Of a DNA stretch of 18,729 nt, positions 13,252 through 18,729 are shown one piece after another (within the stretch, counting starts at the first letter, position 1; the number at the start of each line of letters is the position of its first letter). The notes under the pieces were generated by a model. It was not told the origin of the DNA. It did no database searches and saw nothing but the letters and a program-made list of their open reading frames with translations. The stretch is taken from assembly GCA_026001225.1 (NCBI GenBank), contig BNZQ01000036.1, forward strand, positions 1 to 18,729. The letters run 5' to 3'. This DNA comes from Clostridia bacterium (GTDB lineage Bacteria > Bacillota > Clostridia > Christensenellales > DUVY01). The position numbers were made by a program, and so were the translations under genes.

Positions 13252-14559
13252 TCATTCCCAAGTCGCCCGGATTGCCGCAAGCTCGGTTGCGAAATAATCG
13301 TTTAAGGATTCGGCCAATCTTGAATACACGCTATCTGAACCGGAACCGCCGGCATTGATAATAGTGAGTGAATCTCCATTTCTTGTCATTTTTTCTTTTC
13401 CGATTAAATACCCGATACGATAGTCATACTCGGTTTCATTGCGCCGATCCCAAGTATAGGCCGTTGAGGTAGAGGTAACGGTATAGCCGTCAACGTTATA
13501 TTTGATGCTATACCTAATATCCGAGTATGTGCCGTCGAAATTAAAGGTCAAGACAGAGTATATCCTTTCGGTAATTCTATCGGAATTCTGCCAATCGCGG
13601 GATGTGGAAGTTGTGCGAATCCACGGGCCGGCCAGCGGATCGCTGTTGTAACGATCGAGATAAAGCTGATGATTATCGGCGATCCAACTTTCAATCGCGT
13701 CAAACGAGAGCTTATTGGCAAGGTTTAAAGTGTAGTTGCTCGTAACCGACGAGCCGGTTTTCTTTAAGGTAAGGTTGGTCGCGGACGTCCGCGACCATGT
13801 TCCCGCCGCCTCGTCCGCTGTCCAATTTTGCCCGTATAAATAATACGAAATGACGGAATAGGTATTGTCCGCGTTGAACCGATAGACCGTATGCGCCGTA
13901 TAGCCGGCTTTTGTGCTTTCTGTCTTATACGCTCCGACGACCTCGTTGTGATGCGCGAGGAAAAGCTGATATTTTTCCTCGATCAGAGTGTCGGCCGCGG
14001 CGAAATCCATTTTTGCCGGAAGCGAGGATATGTCGGAAGCGGACGATTGGTCGAACTTCACCGACGTCGCGGAAACGCGGCACCACGTTCCCGCTCTCTC
14101 TCGCACGATCCATTCCTCGCCGTAAAGCACATAAGCGGTGTTCGTATAGGTGCCGTCGGTGAAAATTTTTTGGATCGCGAAGTCGCCGACACCCATATTG
14201 ATTTGATAGCCTCCCGCTACCGCTTGGCGGTTGGAATCGAACGCTGATTGCGCTCCCGCAACGGCGGCGTCGGCTTGCGCCTTGGTCTGATATTCCGCCG
14301 GCAAAACGGAATAGACGCCGGAAGCAGGTATGCCTTTAATAAAGGTTTCGCCGTAAATTTGATAGACGGTCTTTTCGGTCGTCTTATCGGCTTTGTATTC
14401 CGTAACCGTCAATTCCGTTTGGGCGTCGTTGTATTGAGCGGCATAAACCGGATAGGTGACTTGGGTTGCTTTGCCGCCGGAGTCCTTGCTGCCGCAAGAG
14501 GCCGCCAAAAACGATCCCGCGATAATGAAAACACAAAGGAGAAATCTTGCTCTTTTCAT
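13252..14559 (-). CDS. Lipoprotein with about four internal repeats
   Basis: 435 residues. The signal peptide (KRARFLLCVFIIAGSF) ends in lipobox LAASC with lipidation at C22, then a Gly/Ser linker, so it should be anchored on the outer face of the cell membrane. The rest is beta-rich and repetitive with units of about 100 residues. Each unit contains a variant of YxLYGxxWxxxExAGTWxRxSAT (GEEWIVRERAGTWCRVSAT, GQNWTADEAAGTWSRTSAT) and a helix ending QLxLxxxN. I know no function for this family. Its place just upstream of the VirB6-like gene suggests a surface part of the conjugation apparatus, mating contact or exclusion. The ATG has GAGG 6 bases upstream, and octamer array 6 lies in its leader. 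Confidence 0.7.
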   Translation of the reverse strand: MKRARFLLCVFIIAGSFLAASCGSKDSGGKATQVTYPVYAAQYNDAQTELTVTEYKADKTTEKTVYQIYGETFIKGIPASGVYSVLPAEYQTKAQADAAVAGAQSAFDSNRQAVAGGYQINMGVGDFAIQKIFTDGTYTNTAYVLYGEEWIVRERAGTWCRVSATSVKFDQSSASDISSLPAKMDFAAADTLIEEKYQLFLAHHNEVVGAYKTESTKAGYTAHTVYRFNADNTYSVISYYLYGQNWTADEAAGTWSRTSATNLTLKKTGSSVTSNYTLNLANKLSFDAIESWIADNHQLYLDRYNSDPLAGPWIRTTSTSRDWQNSDRITERIYSVLTFNFDGTYSDIRYSIKYNVDGYTVTSTSTAYTWDRRNETEYDYRIGYLIGKEKMTRNGDSLTIINAGGSGSDSVYSRLAESLNDYFATELAAIRATWE

Positions 14560-14578
14560 GATAACCTCACTTTTTCGC

Positions 14579-14618
14579 GTCTATACGTATAGACATATAG
14601 ACGTATAGATGTATAGAC
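14579..14618. repeat. Octamer array 6 (five units), in the lipoprotein leader
   Basis: GTCTATAC, GTATAGAC, ATATAGAC, GTATAGAT, GTATAGAC; flanks GC and GC complete an outer 10-bp inverted repeat. It lies 19 bases upstream of the lipoprotein ATG, so a bound protein would interfere with its expression. It is the most degenerate array. Confidence 0.9.
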
Positions 14619-14735
14619 GCATATAGCAAACCATACGAACCGACGTCTGTAACGGGAACGCTTTAAAAAAACAGAAATAAAATGTGAGGGGAAAAGAATA
14701 GAAAAAAATTAGGTATATATTGAAAGAAGCAAGCC

Positions 14736-15332
14736 TTATTTGCCTTTATAATCCGACGGCTTTTTCTTAGCCGGAATTTCCTTTTGTGTTTTCGGTTGCG
14801 GTTTTTTTGGGGGCACGGGCACATTGCCGTTATGCCAATCGGCGGCGCGTTGAGCGGCGCGCTTTCCGGCGTCTTCGGGCGACATGCCCTGCGCGACGTA
14901 CTTTTGCTTTAACGTTTCCGTCATGCGTTCGATCGCAGCGTTCTTGTCGGCGGCGCGGTCACGTTGCTGCTTTTCATCTTGCGTCATGGCGGTCGGTTTA
15001 GATTTGACTGATATTTTTGGCTGTTTGATAGCGGCAATATCGGCTAAAACGAATTCGCCTTCATAGAGAACGGCAGGTTCCGTAATTTTGAACTTTTTAA
15101 CGCATTTGAGAAGCCACGGGTTCTGTTTTGCCAAAGCCCTGATCGCTCTTTCCGCCTGAACGTTGCTGATTTCCTTTTTTGAAATATAGCCGCTTCCCTG
15201 TTCGTGTTCAAAACCGAGTTTTTTAAATGACTTGCGGAGCAAACGATAGCCGTCTGTATATCTTTTAAAGATTTTCCGCATCTCATTTGTATCCAAATCA
15301 AAATTGATTGCTTTTCGCGCGAAACCGTCCAT
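14736..15332 (-). CDS. VapD-like (Cas2-fold) ribonuclease with basic C-terminal extension
   Basis: 198 residues. Residues 1-90 match VapD: RKAINFDLDT as first strand with the Asp expected at the active site, YTDGYRLLRKSFKKLGFEHEQGSGYISKK, then AIRALAKQNPWLLKCVKKFKI. VapD proteins are small Cas2-like endoribonucleases acting as toxins in Haemophilus and others. They are usually about 90-150 residues; here about 100 extra residues follow, with a coiled or helical part (MTQDEKQQRDRAADKNAAIE) and a Pro/Lys-rich tail ending KKKPSDYKGK. I chose the ATG at 15332 because GGAG is 7 bases upstream. It begins 2 bases after the stop of the 105-residue gene upstream, its likely antitoxin partner. Confidence 0.75.
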   Translation of the reverse strand: MDGFARKAINFDLDTNEMRKIFKRYTDGYRLLRKSFKKLGFEHEQGSGYISKKEISNVQAERAIRALAKQNPWLLKCVKKFKITEPAVLYEGEFVLADIAAIKQPKISVKSKPTAMTQDEKQQRDRAADKNAAIERMTETLKQKYVAQGMSPEDAGKRAAQRAADWHNGNVPVPPKKPQPKTQKEIPAKKKPSDYKGK

Positions 15333-15334
15333 TC

Positions 15335-15652
15335 TTAAACTCCGACATTGATTTGCGCCAAAATATCCTCTCTGAAATGCGAGCCGTATTTTTCCGTCAG
15401 CCAATACCAACCTTTGCAATTTTCAACAAATTCGGGAATTTCTTCTAACCACGCGACGAGAACACAAACTTGACCCCAAGCCTTATTAGGGTTGTCGCTT
15501 CCGTATAGTAGTGGCGACGGGTCAGGTGACTCGCGGCGCAAACCTTCTTCCGCACAAAGGCTGTCGAGCCATACGATAAATTCTCCGTAATCGTAAATAT
15601 TATCGCGCTCGATTTTTTCTTTGTTCAGCACGATTTCCATTTTGCTGTCCAT
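15335..15652 (-). CDS. Acidic 105-residue protein, likely partner of VapD-like toxin
   Basis: I do not recognise the family. The protein is acidic and Trp-rich (FIVWLDSLCAEEGL, CVLVAWLEEIPEFVE, CKGWYWLTEKYG) without membrane segment or DNA-binding motif. The ATG has GAGG 6 bases upstream, and a good promoter stands at 15669-15698. It is followed 2 bases later by the VapD-like gene. A small acidic protein encoded first in a two-gene operon with a basic ribonuclease fits an antitoxin, as VapX does for VapD in Haemophilus influenzae, but I see no sequence match to VapX from memory. Confidence 0.7.
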   Translation of the reverse strand: MDSKMEIVLNKEKIERDNIYDYGEFIVWLDSLCAEEGLRRESPDPSPLLYGSDNPNKAWGQVCVLVAWLEEIPEFVENCKGWYWLTEKYGSHFREDILAQINVGV

Positions 15653-15668
15653 GATTCACCTCAAAATA

Positions 15669-15698
15669 ATTATATCACAGATTGTGCTACGCCGTCAA
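15669..15698 (-). promoter_or_regulatory. Promoter of the 105-residue gene/VapD operon
   Basis: Minus strand TTGACG (15698-15693), 18 bases, TATAAT (15674-15669) with extended -10 TGATATAAT. The -35 lies 5 bases before the end of the Fic gene. Confidence 0.7.
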
Positions 15699-15702
15699 GA
15701 TT

Positions 15703-16491
15703 TCAATCCGCCGCGCCTAATTTCCTTGGCTTCAACGATATGTTTTTCATGGAATACTGCCTTGCCCATGTCTTCTCGCATTCGGCGGTTAAGAATTCGG
15801 TTAAGGGACTTAAATCCTCATTTACATCGAAAGCGTCGAGCGCGGAATAGTATTGTTTTCTATCTTCCTCATAAATAATAATGGGCGGGTGTCCGTGCGT
15901 CATGAGGTAATAATTCAGCAAGGTGCGCCCTGCGCGTCCGTTGCCGTCGGCGAACGGGTGAATGTTCTCGAACATGGCGTGCAGATAAGCCCCGGAAGTT
16001 AAAACATTTTTTAAGCCCGCTCCCGTTACCTCGGCAAGCACATTGCCGAGTTCCGTTTCGACAAGCTCCGGCGGCAAACCGACTTCGTTCTTGCCAACCA
16101 CATAATCGTGCTTTTTAAACTCGCCCGGCCGCTCGGCATTGACGGTATACCGCCGTTCGTCGTAGGTGCCCTTTGTCAGCTCATAATGAATTTTTCTAAT
16201 CAGATCGATTGTGATAGGCTCGCGGGCCGCGATCTTTTCTTTTAAAAAATCATAGCAATCTTTCTGATTTTGCTGCTCGAACAAGGTTCTGACATCGCCG
16301 GTAAAGGAACTGACCTTTCCATGCTCGAATATCTCATGAGTGTCGGCGTACTCTATTTTCTCATTTTCAATTTTGCCGGAGTTATATGCAAACAAGATGC
16401 GGAAATTATACAGCGCGGCATCGACATCGGCCGCAGTATTCAATTTCTGATCGTTCCATTTTTCAACGATTTGCAGATATTCCTTGTTCAT
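15703..16491 (-). CDS. Fic family protein (probable AMP transferase, class II)
   Basis: 262 residues. The FIC core motif HPFADGNGRAGR is at 178-189, giving catalytic H178 and the phosphate-binding GNGRxxR. An N-terminal inhibitory motif [S/T]xxxE[G/N] is present as S38-GKI-E42-N43, so this is the class II, self-inhibited type in which E42 blocks ATP binding. Such proteins usually transfer AMP to target proteins, and many in mobile elements act as regulated toxins. A flap strand around YVVGKNEVGLPPE precedes the core. The ATG at 16491 has no ribosome site, and the -10 is only 6 bases away, so the message is probably leaderless. It lies between the VirB4-type gene and the VapD operon. Confidence 0.9.
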   Translation of the reverse strand: MNKEYLQIVEKWNDQKLNTAADVDAALYNFRILFAYNSGKIENEKIEYADTHEIFEHGKVSSFTGDVRTLFEQQNQKDCYDFLKEKIAAREPITIDLIRKIHYELTKGTYDERRYTVNAERPGEFKKHDYVVGKNEVGLPPELVETELGNVLAEVTGAGLKNVLTSGAYLHAMFENIHPFADGNGRAGRTLLNYYLMTHGHPPIIIYEEDRKQYYSALDAFDVNEDLSPLTEFLTAECEKTWARQYSMKNISLKPRKLGAAD

Positions 16492-16497
16492 GCGTAT

Positions 16498-16506
16498 ATT
16501 ATATCA
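16498..16506 (-). promoter_or_regulatory. Extended -10 promoter of fic
   Basis: Minus strand TGATATAAT, then ATACGC and the ATG. There is no good -35 at the expected distance. The same TGTGATATAAT is used in front of the VapD operon. Confidence 0.65.
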
Positions 16507-16567
16507 CAACTCGCGCCTTTCCGCACGATAAAATCCTCACATTTATATTCTGTTTTCAATCTGCGCT

Positions 16568-16621
16568 CCCGTTCGGAAATCCCCGACGGGCGGCTCGCCG
16601 CAGGCAACAGCCCCGCGAGCC
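16568..16621. other. Two GC-rich hairpins between the VirB4-type gene and fic
   Basis: CCCGT (16568-16572) pairs with ACGGG (16586-16590), and GGCTCGC (16592-16598) pairs with GCGAGCC (16615-16621). A T-rich stretch (TATATTTTTG) follows on the plus strand but not on the minus strand, so it is a poor terminator for the VirB4-type transcript. Role unknown. Confidence 0.35.
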
Positions 16622-16634
16622 TCTCTATATTTTT

Positions 16635-16674
16635 GTCTATACGTATAGCCGTATAGACATATAGACGTCTATAC
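16635..16674. repeat. Octamer array 7 (five units), overlapping the VirB4 stop
   Basis: GTCTATAC, GTATAGCC, GTATAGAC, ATATAGAC, GTCTATAC. The last unit contains the TAG stop of the VirB4-type gene (16669-16671, minus strand). It shares a 24-bp stretch with array 3 and a 16-bp stretch with array 6. Confidence 0.95.
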
Positions 16675-18729
16675 GGTATCGGACAGATGAATATCCGGCC
16701 GAAGTCCCGCTAATTCTTCAATTTCTTTCTTTGCAAGCTCGCGCTCGAACAAAGCGCGGACGATTTCTCCGGCCACGACTTGAAAGCTGGTGCGTTCGCG
16801 GGGCGCGGAAATAAGAAAGCATTGGCCCTTGCGCGCGTTGGTGATTTCGTTCTGCTCGGTTTCGTTGATCCCGCCGGCGTTGGCGTATAGGGTGGTCAAA
16901 ATATCGAGATCGGCCGGTGAGAGCGAGAACACAAAGGAATATTGACTGTTGTTGACGATAGCCGAGGTTTTGGCCACGACCTCCGGATTGCCGAAAATAT
17001 CGTTTAAGTTTTGGGTCAGGAACATGACGCTGCCGTCGTATTTCCGAATACGCTTGTACCACTCAAAAATGAAATCGAGCGCGACGGGGTAATGAATATC
17101 GACGAAGTTATATCCCTCGTCAATAGCGACAAAGGGGTGAATAACGGTATCCTTATTGTTTCGGTTGAGTTCGCGGATATTGATGATCTGCTGTTCGAGG
17201 TAACGCATGACGAGCAGCATTTGGCCGTTGGATACGGTTGGGTTTTTGCTCGACAGCAAGCTTTGGAAGTTAAAAACGATAAAGCTCTCGTCGGCGACCA
17301 GCGTGGCCGGGCCGTTCCAAAGGTTAGCGTATCGGCCGCCGGATGCGAACTTGGCGATATACGTTTCCGCGCGTTGAAGCTCGACGATCCGCAGCGGATT
17401 TTTTTCTTGTGTTATCTCGCCCCGGATAACTTTCATGAGGTCGTCAAAGTCGGGAAAATCCTCTGCGGCCAATGCCCGGCAATCCGTTTCAGGCTTTATG
17501 CCGCAAGCGGCATAACACGCCACGATCAGATTGTTCAGCTCCTCATGCGCGCCGGAAGGTAATTCCGGCAAGGTAATCCGAAAAAACTTTTCAAGGATTC
17601 GCAGGTGCGCCCAAAAGATGACGTCGGGCGGCGCGGATTTGCCGTCGTCGGTGAGGACGTCGTAGATATGGAATGGATTCAATCGGCCGGCCGTAGCGTT
17701 GCCGACATCGATAAACGAGCCGCCGAGATTCCGGCACAACGTGGTGTACTCGTTTTCCGGATCGAGTATAAAAATCTTGCAATTATCGCCGTAAAGAAGC
17801 GATAAGAGAAGTTTTGTAAAGTAGCTCTTTCCGCTTCCCGGCTTGCCAACGCAAAAAGCGTTAGAATTGACATACGCTCCGCTCTGATTGGTTTTCCATT
17901 TCCACGGATCCATAATAACCGGGTATTGGTTGTGGCCGAGCGTGACGCCGTCCGGCTCGATGATCGAGGTAAAGACAAACGGAAACACCGCCGCGACGGT
18001 TTCGGAATTGATCCCGCGCTCGAAGCTCTTCAAAGCGTTCCGGCGCGTGATCGAGGACGATATAACGCCGTCCGCTTGACGGCAGAAAAGCAGGTTTGGT
18101 CGAAAACCGTCGGCCGTCATCGCGCGCCGGACTTTTCGCTTGAACGATCGGGTGTCCTCATCGCCGTAATTGAAACCGGTGATTGTCAAGGTACAATCAA
18201 AAAGGCTCTCGTTTTCGTTCTGTAAGCTCTGCGCAAGCTCCACCATAGTATCGACGTGCGTCTGCTGCGCGATCACTTCCGACGTCTTGTTGACGTTTCC
18301 CTTGGTTGCGAGCTCATTCACGGCGCGGTCGATCCGTTTGACGGATTTATCCTTGTCGATCGGCCGGATATTCAACACCACTTTTGTGTTATCGAGATTA
18401 AAGAGGTTTGCGCCCCATGCGTTGGTCACGGATAGCGGATATTCGCCCACGGCAAATGAAAACGCTGACACACCGTCCACCGTGTAGCCCGTTGAGGCAA
18501 ACCGAATGCTTTCGGGCTTGACGAAATCGAGATATCGTGCCGGTTCGCAATCCTCGACATCGCGCTCGTCGAAGTTGCGCGTATGGCAATATTTCAAGAA
18601 TACGGCCGTTTCCTTGGCGTCCAACCGCTCCGCCCGTATATCCGATTCCGTGAAAGCCGACACGACAAAATCGAGTGTGTTTTTTAGGTTGTCGAGAACT
18701 TCGTCATAAACGACAAGGTAATAATACGG
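16669..18729 (-). CDS. VirB4/TraE-type conjugation ATPase (N-terminus outside window)
   Basis: The frame stays open to the right edge, so 686 residues are visible and the true start is outside; the GTG at 18663 is internal. The visible part has the N-terminal VirB4 domain (YYYLVVYDEVLDNLKNTL, FDCTLTITGF), then the motor domain with Walker A GKPGSGKSYFTK, a FILDPENEYTTLCRNLGG segment, Walker B FVAIDEGYNFVD and the late SATP-like VMFLTQNLNDIF segment. It powers assembly and DNA transfer of the type IV secretion system at the inner face of the membrane. Its last codons run into octamer array 7, which supplies the TAG stop. Confidence 0.9.
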   Translation of the reverse strand, partial: PYYYLVVYDEVLDNLKNTLDFVVSAFTESDIRAERLDAKETAVFLKYCHTRNFDERDVEDCEPARYLDFVKPESIRFASTGYTVDGVSAFSFAVGEYPLSVTNAWGANLFNLDNTKVVLNIRPIDKDKSVKRIDRAVNELATKGNVNKTSEVIAQQTHVDTMVELAQSLQNENESLFDCTLTITGFNYGDEDTRSFKRKVRRAMTADGFRPNLLFCRQADGVISSSITRRNALKSFERGINSETVAAVFPFVFTSIIEPDGVTLGHNQYPVIMDPWKWKTNQSGAYVNSNAFCVGKPGSGKSYFTKLLLSLLYGDNCKIFILDPENEYTTLCRNLGGSFIDVGNATAGRLNPFHIYDVLTDDGKSAPPDVIFWAHLRILEKFFRITLPELPSGAHEELNNLIVACYAACGIKPETDCRALAAEDFPDFDDLMKVIRGEITQEKNPLRIVELQRAETYIAKFASGGRYANLWNGPATLVADESFIVFNFQSLLSSKNPTVSNGQMLLVMRYLEQQIINIRELNRNNKDTVIHPFVAIDEGYNFVDIHYPVALDFIFEWYKRIRKYDGSVMFLTQNLNDIFGNPEVVAKTSAIVNNSQYSFVFSLSPADLDILTTLYANAGGINETEQNEITNARKGQCFLISAPRERTSFQVVAGEIVRALFERELAKKEIEELAGLRPDIHLSDTV

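Larger units (their letters stand above)
6057..18729. mobile_element. Integrative conjugative-type element (right end outside window)
   Basis: Begins at a tRNA remnant. It carries a tyrosine integrase near that end, ParA with a small DNA-binding partner, VirB6-like and VirB4-like type IV secretion genes, several toxin or toxin-antitoxin loci, and an element-only family of octamer repeats. Nothing in 1-6056 shares these repeats. Relaxase, coupling protein and the second attachment site are not in the window, so mobility itself is inferred. Confidence 0.8.

Noticed and set aside
16568..16621. Terminator of the VirB4-type gene
   Set aside because: The T-rich stretch is on the wrong side for a minus-strand transcript.
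7012..16674. Octamer arrays as CRISPR
   Set aside because: Units are 8 bp, palindromic and unspaced, with no spacers, and no cas genes are present; the VapD-like protein has a Cas2 fold but is not Cas2 in context.

Overview
The window looks like a junction between an anaerobic bacterial chromosome (about 1-6056) and an integrated conjugative-type element (about 6057 to beyond the right edge). Class A flavodiiron protein plus rubredoxin, strong AGGAGG-type ribosome sites, TetR-flanked FtsX-type ABC genes and mid-range GC suggest a Clostridia-like Bacillota. That assignment is inference; no rRNA or marker gene is present.

Chromosomal part: the 3' end of an unidentified gene (3-137, +), a TetR regulator with a palindrome in its own promoter (227-838, -), an FtsX-like ABC permease and its ATPase (981-3620, -), a divergent TetR regulator (3879-4448, +) sharing an operator region with the ABC operon, and a rubredoxin-flavodiiron operon (6009 to 4610, -) for reductive O2/NO removal. 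The rubredoxin gene is only 52 codons long.

Junction: bases 6057-6109 on the minus strand are the 3' part of a tRNA-Leu, from a GAG anticodon loop through CCA, with no 5' half. This is the expected footprint of a tyrosine integrase acting on a tRNA gene. Just inside the element a perfect consensus promoter points outward through the remnant into the rubredoxin operon.

Element part: HigB/HigA-type toxin-antitoxin pair, tyrosine integrase, DinJ/YoeB toxin-antitoxin pair, a truncated HigA-like remnant, a strong promoter with a structured RNA and terminator in front of a PemK/ToxN-like protein (possible type III toxin-antitoxin locus), parA plus a small ribbon-helix-helix protein, a VirB6/TrbL-like membrane protein, a repeat-containing lipoprotein, a VapD-like protein with an acidic partner, a Fic protein, and a VirB4-type ATPase cut by the window edge. 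Most of these genes are on the minus strand. Relaxase, coupling protein and the rest of the secretion system must lie outside the window if the element is self-transmissible.

The most unusual signal is a family of seven arrays made of head-to-tail, unspaced 8-bp units (GTATAGAC or its complement GTCTATAC, 31 units in all). They lie only in the element and only between genes or at gene ends. Five sit within about 12 bp of a stop codon and two lie just upstream of start codons. Two arrays bracket parA and the ribbon-helix-helix gene. The layout resembles the unspaced heptads bound by the omega protein of pSM19035-type partition systems, so my leading hypothesis is a dispersed centromere/operator system for this ParA-RHH pair.
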